Position numbers and translations under genes: made by a program. From Gerris lacustris (lineage: Eukaryota; Arthropoda; Insecta; Hemiptera; Gerridae): a stretch of DNA of 64,000 nucleotides. The stretch is taken from positions 73,780,644-73,844,643 of the forward strand of contig OX578276.1 of assembly GCA_951217055.1 (NCBI GenBank), given 5' to 3'. The notes below the pieces were generated by a model. It had not been told where the DNA came from. It was given only the letters and a program-made list of their open reading frames with translations, and did not search any database. This document shows positions 1-10,474 of the stretch, piece by piece; within the stretch, counting starts at the first letter, position 1; each line of letters opens with the position of its first letter.

Positions 1-214
1 TTTATTTGAATCATCATAAAAAGCTTAAATAGTCTAATAAAAAGAATTATTTTTCATTACTGCATAAGCAAACATACATTTTTTAATTTTTGGCTCTACT
101 AAAGCGTTGCATTTAAAGAAATACAAAACACAGACAGAGGTATAATTTTGATTTGTTCCTGCATTCTCTATTTGTAACCAGTGACAGATCAAGGTTGATT
201 AGTATCTATTATTA

Positions 215-359
215 GGAGTATCCGCTATAGGTCGGTGCCGGAGGGAGCGCAGCATGCTAATGCCAGCCAGAGTTAAGAAGGGACCTAGAGCCCTGGCTAA
301 GGATGTGGGGTCGCCACCCTTCTGTTTCCGACCTCTTCATTATTTCTAAGGGATACTCC
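215..359. repeat. Imperfect inverted-repeat segment, possible small foldback element
   Basis: GGAGTATCC at 215-223 is the exact reverse complement of GGATACTCC at 351-359, and AGGTCGG at 229-235 pairs with CCGACCT at 328-334. The two pairs are nested, so the 145-bp segment could fold into a stem around a more GC-rich interior than its surroundings. No promoter boxes or coding frame are evident. It could be a small structured RNA or a foldback element; I cannot tell which. Confidence 0.35.
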
Positions 360-695
360 GTTTCCGTTCTTAAACTAGACGTATTAACTTCCGTTTTATT
401 AACAACTTCCTCCGGAATTTAATCAGTCAGTTAAGTAATGAAAGTTTTAAAGGAAAATGAAAATACAAAAAAGTAAGGTTAAAAAAATTAGTTTATGCCC
501 TATATTGGCCTAGACTTCTAGACTGTAGACTATCTACTATAATACACACAGAAACATTTGAAGGGAACATAAAACAGACGAAGAAGGTCACAAGATTCAG
601 CCCTTTCTAAGGTTATTTTTTCCTACCAACTTCGAATTAAGGTGTTATCATGTATGAAGTTAGTAGTATTGATTGAGATTTTATGGTATTTACTC

Positions 696-954
696 ATAGT
701 GAAGGTTGATAAGAAAAGAAAACACTTTTACTTGTTCAATAATTTTAACCTGTACCCAACCCATGTACCCCACATGTACCCCAAACCCCTCGTCCTTTAA
801 CCTTTATATACTATTCCGAACTTGTAAAATTACCATTACACTGATGATGACTGAATAAATCGAAACCGGTATGTAAGTCAAAATATATTTATGGTTTGAC
901 ATTAAAATTATTGAACAAGTAAAAGTGTTTTCTTTTCTTATCAACCTTCACTAT
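696..954 (+). mobile_element. 259-bp non-autonomous element with perfect 53-bp terminal inverted repeats
   Basis: Positions 696-748 and 902-954 are perfect reverse complements over 53 bp. The left arm starts ATAGTGAAGGTTGATAAG. The roughly 150-bp interior has a run of GTACCCCA-like repeats and then a hammerhead-ribozyme-like motif at 836-876. TGTTATCATGTAT with a following GAAGTTA occurs on both sides (about 641-661 and 954-975), so the insertion may lie inside a short direct duplication. There is no open reading frame. Perfect arms imply recent arrival or gene conversion. The superfamily is not clear: long inverted repeats suit a DNA transposon or a Penelope-like end, and the ribozyme motif favours the latter. 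Confidence 0.7.
836..876 (+). ncRNA. Hammerhead-ribozyme-like motif
   Basis: The core CTGATGA (841-847) is followed by a 14-nt stem-loop II region, GAAA (862-865), the palindrome CCGG (866-869) and then TA (870-871). TTACA (836-840) and TGTAA (872-876) form a perfect 5-bp stem I exactly where a hammerhead requires it. Stem II is weak, with two clear pairs. Stem III is a loop-less 4-bp palindrome, so activity would probably need a dimer. Penelope-like elements and retrozymes are known to carry hammerheads with minimal stem III. No activity is shown here. Confidence 0.5.
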
Positions 955-1659
955 GTTATCATGTATCTGAAGTTAAAAATTTAATTTGATTACTTTTAAC
1001 GAATAAGGCAAATTAAAGTCTTAATAAGAATTTTAATATAAGTGAACGGGTAGACCAAATAAATTAGTTTATTTTTAAACACTACCAGGCGACAAAATTA
1101 TGATCAGCTGGATGATATCAGTGTATGGAAAAATTTGTGATAAGCTTGTGCCTAATAGTTTTAATAAAATATCCCACTGAAAGGAGGTAAAAAGGTAGGA
1201 AATTCCTAAATCCAGTCATGTGTAACGATAAATTCATCAAGCCTAAAATTAAGTACAAAATATTTTCTCTTAAGTATAATATTTTATAAATTAGGCTAAC
1301 AAATTTTATAAAAAATGTATCATAAAAGCACAAGGACAGTAAAGTTAAAATGATGTGAACGTTCGGATTTTTTTAGTAATTTAGTCGGTGGTTTTGATAA
1401 AAGAGGTTTTACGCACGAAACAATAAAGCGCAGTTACTTCTACCACCACTTTCATTGCATATAATGCTTATAAAAAACAAAGAAGTATTTTAAAAATAAA
1501 TATACTTTTTTTTTTTTTAAACAAAAAACTGGTTTTTATTATGCAAATTGATGAAAGAAATGCATAACAATAATAATCATATTAATAAATCATAAATTTT
1601 AAAATAAAATATATAATCACAAATTATTGCAAACCCTTATAATTTGTTTAATTTTTGTA

Positions 1660-1800
1660 CAAGAACAGGGGACCGAGCACCCGTGGCGTTCGAAAAGAAG
1701 AGCAAAAACCTTAACAATTCCTCCTCGATCTTGGGCTCATTTTCCTTTTACTTTCCGTCCCCTACACGGGGGCGTATCGATGGCACAGTTTATTCGGTTT
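1660..1800. other. Unassigned GC-richer patch
   Basis: This patch is richer in G and C than the A/T-rich DNA around it, and is open in a plus-strand frame at 1627-1866. I recognise no protein family in any frame. It directly abuts the TIR element at 1853 and may be a fragment of an unidentified transposon. Confidence 0.2.
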
Positions 1801-1852
1801 TGGCGTGATCTTTATTACAGAGATTTATCATTTTATAGGTTAAAGATATTGG

Positions 1853-2792
1853 GGAAAGTAGGGTAAAACCGGGTACGCGGGTCAAACCGGGTATCTCAGT
1901 TTTTCCTAAACTAGTGCTGCTATCTATCTAGTGATGCAGTCAAGTCAATCCTGGATGCCTCTCAGTTGGTTTGTGATAGTTAATGAAAGTCGAAACATCG
2001 TTTGTTTTATTCAGCTCGAATTTCAACTTTTTTGCCAGTTTTTTGGTTTTTTATTTACAAGAATTTGTTTGTGTTGTTAGTTGTTAGCAAAGAGCCCTTA
2101 TTAAACCTCTTTAATATGTAGTTTAAATGGAATAATTATACACTAGTGTGAGATTTTTGCAATCACCTGTTGATGAATGACAGTCATTTGTTTTTTAAAA
2201 CACCCCTTGGGGTAATACCGGGTACCAATAGGAAGGGCAAAACCGGGTAGTACCCGATATTACCCCTAAATTATATTTGTATGGTGAATAACAACTGTTT
2301 TGTTAATTATATTCCTCTCAAATAGATTTTTTTTGACAATCAATAAATGATATTGTTTGTAATGAACTTTATTCTGACTGGGTAAGGTGTAACGAGTTCA
2401 ACCTCTGGACTCATGAGCAATGTAGCGCTTATGAGGTAGAGGGAGGATTTGTTTGTGACTTCTGTGAAAATGTCACTTCAGACTAGTGTTTTAACATGAT
2501 CGATTTTCATAAATAATAAATAAATTAACCATAAATTGGCCATAGCAGTTAAAAATTATTGATTCTCTTGCGTACCCGGTTTTACCCTACCATTCATCAA
2601 AATTCTGATTTTGGCTAAATCCACAAAATTTATTCTCAGGACCTTCTAAGTAAATTATATTGGCAAAATCGGTTACATTTTGGTAGTCCAAATGTGTCTA
2701 AAGAAAATAATTAGTAAATGATTTTTTTTTCGTCACCCAGGAGTTCATAAATGGGAAAAATAGTTATGGTACCCGGTTTTACCCTACTTTCC
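1853..2792. mobile_element. Non-autonomous DNA transposon with 23-bp TIRs and CCGGGTA motifs
   Basis: The left end at 1853-1875 contains GGGTAAAACCGGGTA, and 2770-2792 is its exact reverse complement over 23 bp. Inside, the same core recurs: GGTCAAACCGGGTA just after the left end, further copies near 2215-2265, and TACCCGGTTTTACCC near 2573-2588. This looks like subterminal repetition of a transposase-binding site. The interior has no long reading frame, so the element depended on a transposase supplied elsewhere. No target duplication was resolved and the superfamily is unassigned. Confidence 0.65.
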
Positions 2793-3370
2793 TCTGCACG
2801 CATACCATAAAAAAACCTTAAGGTAAAGTTGTCTACTGGTATTGAACTCTAATTAGAAGACTAATTATATATTACGTACTCGGAAAACCCTAAAATATAA
2901 GTGTTAAATTAAACTATTGATATAAAAGACCTTGGAGTTTCCTATAATTGAACTTAAGTCTCATTACAAACTAAAACTATCAAAAAATCCATTTAAGATA
3001 TTAGGCAATTTAAATGGGAAAAAGTAATTATATGAGATAAAAGTGAAAATAATACTTGTACTATATAATAATAATCGAATTTAATTGTTGAAGTGATAAG
3101 ATTACGTCTAATCTACACGAAATACATATTAATTATAAATTTAAACAGCATTAATCTAAGTCGGAGGACGGTGTAATTAAATCAAAGTTATAAATACATT
3201 TACCAATAGATTAGAGATAGAATTAAGTACTTAACATTTTTTTCCTCCAATAAACTTGAATAAGTAAAGTATTGCCATGGCGAAATTAGCATCATATTGG
3301 AATCACTATACCTTCCTTTCAATCATAAAATGTTAAATTCACGATAAAAAAAGGTCTCTTGATTTTATAG
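2793..3370. other. AT-rich non-coding stretch
   Basis: Very A/T-rich sequence with no recognisable gene, repeat end or RNA. Confidence 0.5.
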
Positions 3371-3374
3371 CTGA

Positions 3375-3700
3375 GACTGAAAGTAAATTCCATAATATCT
3401 AATTTAATTGATTTACTATGAAAAATACCTAAAAAGAAAATACCCATAAAGTGTTCAGCAGGTGGTTGTTCATATTTCGCTGTAGATTTTAGTGTAGAAA
3501 ATTAATTTTTCCAATTTCTCGGAAACTATATTTATACCTAGAAAAAGATTTTATTTAAATTCCCTACATTTTAGAATTTTTTTAATCAAAATATTGTCGA
3601 CCTGTTTTTTAAGAAATATAATTGAGAAATAATTGGGGGGCAGCTATCCAAATTAAAATTAAAATTCATAAAGGAAGATGTTTCCGAAAGCGTATGACAA
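3375..3700 (+). repeat. Degenerate copy of dispersed repeat family C
   Basis: It shares the order of landmarks seen in better family C copies: AATATCT..TTTAATTGATTTA, a GTGTTCAGCAGGTGGTTGTT segment (also near 5397-5417), a CTCGGAAACTA block, then TTTAGAATTTTTTTAATCAAAAT and a GAGAAATAATT block. It is strongly diverged. No coding capacity. Confidence 0.4.
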
Positions 3701-4500
3701 AGGCTTCTTATTAATTAGTTCTATAATATTTCCATTTGAAATTTTTGGTTTTTTGTTCTGGTACATTAACAAGAGAGTTTCATATAAAACATAATTAAAA
3801 TGGTTAGTTAATGCCAGCGCCGATTACAATAATTTATCTAATTTATTACCGTTATAATTAAGCAATTAATTAATATATAATTGAGCAAGAGTGTAAGATT
3901 TTAAAAAAAGGTTATAAAAAATTGAATTGAACGTAATTCTTAATAATTAGTTAATTAAGTTGTCAATTTATATTATTGCAACCGTCGATGTCATTATTTA
4001 TACAAAGAAGAAATAACTACCTAACTGTAAGTAAGAAATTTCTATTTCATATACACAAACAAAGGTAACGTAGTTTCTTCCAGTGAACAACAATACATTT
4101 TTACACAACATCATTGTGTTCTCTGACCTGAAGATGATCCTAAAACTGGATGCACACATCGAAACGCAGACGCTACTAGAAGCCTTCGTAATAGTTAAGT
4201 TATTAATACTTTATTTCTATTTTTTTTCATTTATCTCCATAACCGTTTTATGAATATGTTATAAAATTCATCAAATTTGATAACTATTTCATAACTAATT
4301 TTATATTGTAAGTTATATAATTTGTTCGGATAAATGCTATTTATAATAATATCATGTCAACATTAATTTTCATCAAATGTATTGGGTTACCAAGATAACT
4401 CAAAATCAAATAATTTTAGATGGAGAAAACAAAAATAAAGATCCGTCTGATAAATCGAACAAAACTTTCTCATGCAGATATTAATACTGAATTTAAATCA
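3700..4500. other. AT-rich stretch with one degenerate Penelope/hammerhead-type motif
   Basis: No reading frame. Around 4127-4177 the plus strand reads ACCTGAAGATGATCC, a spacer, and ATCGAAACGCAGACGC. This resembles the CTGA(A)GATGA...CGAAACG signature of degenerate hammerheads at Penelope-like termini. A related motif in reverse orientation lies near 9618-9645. The rest holds nothing I recognise. Confidence 0.35.
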
Positions 4501-4529
4501 TATAATATCTCATTTAATTTATCTTTGTA

Positions 4530-5385
4530 AATTAAAATGAATGTTTTTCTTTCTGTCTGTCTCTTATGCCTGCCTAAACCGTTCATCCAATTGCGATGAA
4601 ACTTTGGGGAATGGTTGGAAGCATGCCCGGCAAGGTTTCTGAATTAGTAAAACTATGTTCCGATTTTGGTACTCAGGGGTACGGAGTTAAAATGTCAAAG
4701 TAATGAAAACCTTTAATTATGCATATTGTTGAAAAGCTCTTTAAGAGTACAGTAATTGTTGTTATGTACATTTTTGTCCTATTTTCATTTAGGAGGGGGG
4801 TAAAATGGAAAATACAGAAAAAATATTTCAATAATCTATATCTATTATCCGATAACAATGAAACTTTGAGGAATGGTTGAAACGCATGCCCGGGAAGGTT
4901 TCCGAGTTAGTAAAACTATGTTCCAATTTTGATACACAGGGGTACGGAGTTAAAATGTCAAAGTAATGAAAACCTTTAATTATGCATATTGTTGAAAAGC
5001 TCGTTAAGAGTACAGTAATTGTTGTTATGTACATTTTTGTCCTATTTTCATTTAGGAGGGGGGTAAAATGGAAAATACAGAAAAAATATTTCTATAATCT
5101 ATATCTATATAAATAAAAATGAATTCCGTAGTATGAAAACTACCAAAAACTTAAAAAAATGGAAATAAAAATGAATGTTAATTTATCTGCATGGCTCTTA
5201 TGACAATATTGTATATTGTACAAGTTTATATTGCAAATTGTAAGATACATTTTTCATCTAAGGCAACATTATATAACTAAATAAACTATTTTTGAGGTTT
5301 CTAAAAGGTAGCAGCGATACATTTCTTATGTTATTAATGTTTATTAGGCAGTACGAAGTTCGCCGGGTCAGCTAGATAATTTTAA
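4530..5385 (+). mobile_element. Helitron-like non-autonomous element
   Basis: The left part has AAAATGAATGTTTTTCTTTC, a TCTGTCTGTCTCTTATGCC stretch and CCTAAACCGTTCATCCAATT. The right end is TTCGCCGGGTCAGCTAG followed by AT. This head/tail organisation, with a CTAG 3' terminus and no inverted repeats, is typical of short insect Helitron derivatives. Two tandem 263-bp copies sit inside. No RepHel protein is encoded. Exact 5' end uncertain. Confidence 0.45.
4596..5120 (+). repeat. Two-copy tandem repeat, period about 263 bp
   Basis: Copy 1 (4596-4857) and copy 2 (4858-5120) both run from ATGAAACTTTG(G/A)GGAATGGTTG through GCATGCCCGG, GGGGTACGGAGTTAAAATG and AGAGTACAGTAATTGTTG to AGGAGGGGGGTAAAATGG. 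They differ at scattered positions, so this is an older internal duplication of the Helitron-like repeat. Confidence 0.8.
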
Positions 5386-5394
5386 ACACATTTA

Positions 5395-5590
5395 AAAAGT
5401 GTTCAGCAGGTGGTTGTTTACTTATGGTTTTCGATTTTCATAAAATATCTCAGGAACTAGATTTTTCCCGAGAAAACTTCTTATATCGTTAGTTTCGTAT
5501 TTATATGGACTATATTTTAGAATTTCTTTTCAAAATCGTCGGAACCATGATCGATAAATAATTTTGTTTCACATTTTTTCAGACTTTATA
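5395..5590 (+). repeat. Partial copy of dispersed repeat family C
   Basis: Starts with AGTGTTCAGCAGGTGGTTGTT and continues through ATCTCAGGAACTAGATTTTT, a TATATCGTTAG block, ATGGACTATATTTTAG and a CACATTTTTTCAGA block. It runs straight into a family A copy. Confidence 0.6.
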
Positions 5591-5594
5591 TCCT

Positions 5595-5990
5595 ACGAGC
5601 TTACCGAAGGTAACGGATGTAACATTAAAAATGGTTTATGTCTCTGAATTCAAAAATTCTAAAGCAGAAATCAGATTGAGACATAAGGGAACAATTTTGC
5701 GAAACAACATCATACAAACTACTCCCCCGGTTTTAATGAAATTTGGAAGGTTGGTCATACTTAGCCCACTGTTCATCCAATTAGATAATAATAATAGGTA
5801 AAAAGCCAAAACATCATTACAGTACGCTATAAGACGCGAGGCAGCTATGTGCGAAACAGGCAGGCTATTTTTAGTCTGTCCAGATGACAGATCAACATTA
5901 AAAAAAAATTTAATGAAACATGTAAATTCTTTAAATTTTAATTTTCGTGCCATAAAAATACTTCCTCTTTATATATATTACTTATATGAG
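5595..5990 (-). repeat. Family A repeat copy (TTACCGAAGGTAA end)
   Basis: Begins on the plus strand with GAGCTTACCGAAGGTAACGG, the diagnostic end of family A (compare 22.6-23.2, 25.6-26.3 and 44.0-44.6 kb), then AAACTACTCCCCCGGTTTT, AATGAAATTTGGAAGG and CACTGTTCATCCAATTAG. Non-coding: the 105-codon minus frame across it is just the repeat read through. Confidence 0.55.
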
Positions 5991-6915
5991 AAAGTAAATA
6001 TGAAAGAGTGAGACTCTTATCTCAACGAAAGGTGAAAGATAAAAATCACTCATGAACCCAGATCAATTTAATGTTATCTATAATTACGGGCTTGCTTTAG
6101 AGTTTGTACTTGTCTCTAAAGGTCAGTAAGACTTAAAGTCTAATTGTTTTTATGATAATAGACCAAAAAAAATAAAAATAAAAAACCATAGGCTTGCTTA
6201 ATAATTATGGAAGGGAAAACATAAGAAAGAAAAAACATAGGGAGAGCGGTTCCTATCTCTATAAAAGGTGAAAGAGTACTGTCACTCATGAACCAAGTAC
6301 AATTAGCAGTAACCTTAATACTTAATGAAACTGTAAAGGACTGAAAGTCAGTCTTTTCAATCGATAGCAGCTGGCGCCAACCTCAAAGAGTTCATGTTAG
6401 TGAATCAACAGTCACAGGTTTTACCCCGTGTAATAGTCAAAGCAGATAATTTTACTTCTGGGTGAGTACAAATGAAATTTATGCATAAAATGTATTACAT
6501 AATAAATAGAGAAGGGATAAATTATAATATTGCTCATATACATTTCATAAATTGAATTTAACGGATTACATTCTCTGTGAATAATATAAAACCAAAGTAA
6601 TATAAGAGCTAAATTAATGAAATAATATAAAGGAGGCTAAATTGACTAATTTACAGTTAAATTTGAAAAATGTGAAACTTACAGTAATGGTGATTTGCTG
6701 CTTGTGTCGCCTCAGTTTCCTTAATATCTTAGAAGAGATGAGTGACCAAAGTCTGTTTGATTTGAGGTCGCACATGACACTAATATGACTAGATATTTAA
6801 AATTAGGCCCCAGGGTAACACAATATTTAACTTTTACTAACACCTATTACAATATTCTTTTCTCAAAATAAATTTAATCGAAAAAAAAACAATGTTTTTT
6901 TTGTAATGAGGGTAT
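5990..6915. other. Non-coding stretch with a diverged two-unit repeat
   Basis: Two diverged units about 240 bp apart (near 6005-6140 and 6240-6370) share TATCTC..AAAGGTGAAAGA and TCACTCATGAACC blocks followed by AAAGTC-type ends. The remainder is A/T-rich with no gene signal. Confidence 0.4.
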
Positions 6916-7240
6916 TCAATTATAAGAATTTTCGGGAGCGATGACTTGTTCGCGCTTATTACGTAAATCAACGGTCAGGTACGTAGAAGTGCGCGAGTTT
7001 GACCGCGAGCTGACTGAGCCAGCATACTCAGAAGACGTACTGCAAGAGACTGACTGTCCGGGGGATCCAGGCATTCCCTGACGATAACTCACACCCCCCA
7101 CTCAGGCCTGGGCGACGTATCCCCTAGTAGAGTAATAGTAGGCCCGGCCTACACTTACAAACCAGACTCGTCAACTACCGGGAATTTCCCTGGAATCTCT
7201 CCTACGCCCTCATTAGTTCCTTTGACACCACGACCCACAA
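6916..7240 (-). other. GC-rich, exon-like island of unknown origin
   Basis: This 320-bp patch is clearly richer in G and C than its surroundings. On the minus strand one frame is open to a TGA at 6916-6918, reading ...SVSSRSNSRTSTYL then TVDLRNKREQVIAPENSYN, a composition more like protein than translated AT-rich DNA. A second frame just upstream (about 7240 down to 7173) reads ...GRGVKGTNEGVGEIPGKF and is followed by a good donor-like GTAAGT. The frames do not join cleanly: a TGA and poor acceptor sites lie between. It could be the end of a host gene or an unrecognised element fragment. I do not recognise the protein. Confidence 0.25.
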
Positions 7241-7559
7241 CAATAACCACTCAATTTCAAGTGCTTCATTTTGATTTAAAAATATTACGTTATAAGTAGA
7301 AAACAACTTACCTACTTCTTTTATGTGTATATTACGAATGGTAAAGTAAAATCCATAATTTCTCTTAGTCAAAAAATTATATACATACAAATAAAGGTGA
7401 TGGCTGATTTACTTTTCTTTTGCATTTGTTTTTTATAAAATCTTCTTGAGCGGAAGAGCAATATCAAGGAAGAACTAACTGAATTTTAAAACATCAATAA
7501 CTATTGGAATATTAGCAGTTCACAGTATGCAAGAGTCGTAAAAAAAAGAAAAAATCGGT

Positions 7560-7995
7560 CCGAGACAACTCAGACAAACTTTCTCATATACGAAATTCAA
7601 TATCTCGAAAAATAGGTTTTTCCCGGGAAAACGGCTTATATCGTCAAATTCGTAATTAAATGGACTACATTTTATAGAATTTTTTAATCAAAATCGTGGG
7701 AACCGTTTTCGAGAAATATTTTTTACACGTTGTTTCAGCGTTTTTTGGGGGTAGGGCCCCCAAATTGGGAGCTAAAAATTAATTTCTCGAATGGGGGGTA
7801 TGATTTTTCTGAACATGTATGCCAAATTTCGTCAAAATCGGCCCAGTAGTTTAGACTCCAGGCGTTGCACAGACGACAGGCAGAAATTTTTTAAAAACCA
7901 CTTTTTGGATTCAGGGGACTTCAAAACGTGTAAATCCATCCAAATCTCAAAAAACGAAATGTCATAATACTTTCTCTTTATATATGAGAAAGTAA
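7560..7995 (+). mobile_element. Family C element, inverted ends ACTTTCTCATATA
   Basis: The left end carries GAGACAACTCAGACAAACTT then TCTCATATACGA. The right end is CTTTATATATGAGAAAGTAA, so ACTTTCTCATATA occurs inverted at both ends. Between them lie the family blocks TTCCCGGGAAAACGGCTTAT, GGACTACATTTTATAG, a GGGGGTAGGGCCCCCAAATT-like core, GTATGATTTTTCTGAACATG, AAATCGGCCCAGTAG and ACTTCAAAACGTGTAAATCC. No reading frame. This copy lacks the TTCGATTCC block seen in longer copies. Confidence 0.7.
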
Positions 7996-8094
7996 TAAAA
8001 TAAACCTGCTATCCGAATTACTAATTATAAAATGACTGTGATTAATAGAAAACAACAATAATCAGTATTATAATGAAAATAAAAAAAAAAGGGT

Positions 8095-8400
8095 CCAATT
8101 ATTGTAGTACATACCTTCCTCGTCTCATTATCGGATGAAAGGTTACATAAGATTTGGATAGTCTTTAATTATTTTTTAAATCTTTCGAAATGTTTTTGAT
8201 TTTTTACATTAGTAAAACTATTAATCTAGTAAAATTTATTGAGCGCAGGCGGTTTAAATTATTATGTAGCCCCATCTGTAGGCTACATTCGACAAATTTT
8301 CCCATTTTTAAAAAAAATCAGATAAGTACTTTCAAAGATATAGTAGTCAATCAAATAAAAGCAGTTTTGTGCACATGCGGAAGGAATTGGTAAAATAATT
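8095..8400 (+). repeat. Family A repeat, partial
   Basis: Shares with the 22.6 and 45.5 kb copies the sequence CCTTCCTCGTCTCATTATCGG, AGATTTGGAT, CCCATCTGTAGGCTACATTCG and AAAAATCAGATAAGTACTTT. It leads into an ATTACAAGATAAAAAGAACT segment (8397-8440) that recurs at 49797-49845. Confidence 0.5.
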
Positions 8401-8457
8401 ACAAGATAAAAAGAACTTTTTATATACTACGTTTTTAAATTTTCTGTCATAAATCAT

Positions 8458-8758
8458 AAATTTGAAACACGTCAAAATGAAGATCGTAAATATAGGATAT
8501 GTCAAAACAAATAAAATAACTTGCGGATTTTTTCCGAACTAACTTTCCATCCAGCAAAATTTGCTGAAAACGAATTAAATTCTGCTGAAAGATGGCTAAA
8601 AGTATTAAAATAATGCATTGTCATCGTGTTCTGAGCTATTCTAAAAGTTTCAAATGTCTAGCTACTCGGGAAGTTAGTTAAAAATCGATTGCAAGATTTG
8701 TACTGGACAAACAAACAAACAAGCAAACAAGCAAATAAAAACGTAGTAAAATTAATAT
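8458..8758 (+). repeat. Family E repeat, single copy
   Basis: About 300 bp, nearly identical to the two tandem copies at 52588-53177. Landmarks are CGTCAAAATGAAGATCGTAA, ATAACTTGCGGATTTTTTCC, CAGCAAAATTTGCTGAAAAC, AAGATGGCTAAAAGTATTAA, CATCGTGTTCTGAGCTAT and an (ACAA)n-type tail ending AAAAACGTAGTAAAA. No coding frame; an unclassified dispersed element. Confidence 0.75.
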
Positions 8759-8869
8759 ATTTTCTTAAAAAACTTTCAGACAGAGGGTATTTGACTATCC
8801 AAATTATTCGTTAAAGATTCTAAAATACCTTCATTAGCAAGTAATAACGTTTAAATTTTTTAAAATAAA

Positions 8870-9182
8870 ATATATTCATGTTACATTCCTTTTTCTTGTA
8901 AAAACCGCATAGTGAAGTGATCAACATTGAAGGCTATTTCTGCTTAAACTATAAAAGATGTTCAAAAGTGGAATAATTTTTAGTGAACTTTTCAGAAAAA
9001 AATCCTTCCACGTTCTTCTAAGGGCCATATTGACCCTTTGAAGAGTGGAATTAATATTTTCTTTTTCTTTCATTAAACGAAGCCTCAAATACGACAACTT
9101 ATTACCTGAAACATTTTTCTGAATTTTTTCTAGTTAAAAAGTTATAGCCGTTTTATCCACTTGAAATGGGACACCCTGTATA
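8870..9182 (-). repeat. Possible non-autonomous element ending GGGACACCCTGTATA
   Basis: The right end reads AAAAAGTTATAGCCGTTTTA then TGGGACACCCTGTATAAT, a terminus seen on many short insect inverted-repeat elements. The matching left terminus was not found, so extent and class are uncertain. Confidence 0.35.
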
Positions 9183-9666
9183 ATATATTAGGCGTGTATG
9201 TATGACGAAATGAGCCACATCGCGTCTACAGTCTACAGCGCCAGGCACTAATGAGGCGAACGGAATGAAACAAATTATTTTAAACTTATCACTGCACATA
9301 ACATACTGTTATCACTTCCGGTTAGATAATAAAAATACGGACGTTATTTTTATAACTGGGCCACATTTGAGTCTGAAAAGAATATGTCAGTATCTTAAAT
9401 CGAATTTTGTTGTATGAAAATGAGTCATAAAAAAAAAGGACGTAAAAACATCATACAAATAATAATATATTATATGTACGTCATAATTGAAAATGATAAA
9501 TCAAACATAACACTAATTTTTACGGTTTTTTCCCTATTAATATTAAATATTTTTTTAGTTTTGTCGTTTAGGGTATAATAATTAAAATTAAATCATTAAA
9601 TACTCAAATTAGCTATATTTCGACCAATCCAGGTCATCTTCATGTCTAAACCATCAAAACAAATTA

Positions 9667-9705
<39 letters not shown>

Positions 9706-10470
9706 ACATACTATTATTTGAGTTAATATAAAAATTATTGTTGAACGAGCGTAGTGAGATCTTCATTTCAGATATTTGGGCTTAGAAAGTTTGTGTGCTT
9801 GTTTGTTTTTCTAACGATAACTGGCGTAAAAATTTATGGATTTGAACGAAATTCGGCATACATCTCATAATTTGTTATAACTGTATAGTTTTTGAAAATT
9901 CCACACTAAACATTTTCAAGATGACGGCCAAAATGGTAGACGACTATACAAAAAAATACGTTTGGTGTCGTGGGACACCCGGTAGGAACGAAGTTCCTTA
10001 CGTTTTTCATTAAATATAAATTATAAAATCGCTGTAATAACTACGTATACATGGTGGAGTTAGAAAAGAGACAAAATTAAAAGTAACTAACTATTTGTAC
10101 TAGCGGAGTTAAGGCAAAATTTAATGGAAATCTTTTTATTATCTTTAAAGCGAGCGTCTTTCAATAAATAATGTATTGTATATTGAGAAAAAAGTTAATG
10201 ATAAATTTATAGTTAAAGCAGATGGTTGTAGAACGAAAAAGAACTGTCCTCCCAGGCCCCGTCGGCATATTACTCCAATTAAATATTAAAATAAAAAATA
10301 TAAATCATTAACTCACAAAAACTTCTGCTTGTATCAGGTTGAAATGTTACATGCTTGTTTCAATTGTACTGTAGGTGATGTATACAAAGTTTCATTTAAA
10401 TCTTTACGTTAGAACGTAAGATATCGGTAAAAACGTTGTTTTCTTTATTTTAATCGGTTTGGTCCGCTTT
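9183..10470. other. Non-coding stretch with repeat fragments and a T tract
   Basis: Contains TCGACCAATCCAGGTCATCT and TCATGTC (9618-9645), the reverse complement of the Penelope-type GAAGATGACCTGG..CGAAA motif, then a T34 tract at about 9667-9700. Next is a repeat at 9740-10005 with CGAGCGTAGTGAGATCTTC, ATGACGGCCAAAATGG and a GTAGGAACGAAGTTCCTTAC end resembling family B. No gene seen. Confidence 0.4.
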
Positions 10471-10474
10471 AATA

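Noticed and set aside
7202..7390. 62-codon minus-strand frame next to the GC-rich patch
   Set aside because: The more protein-like frame over 7173-7240 is a different one; this frame looks incidental.
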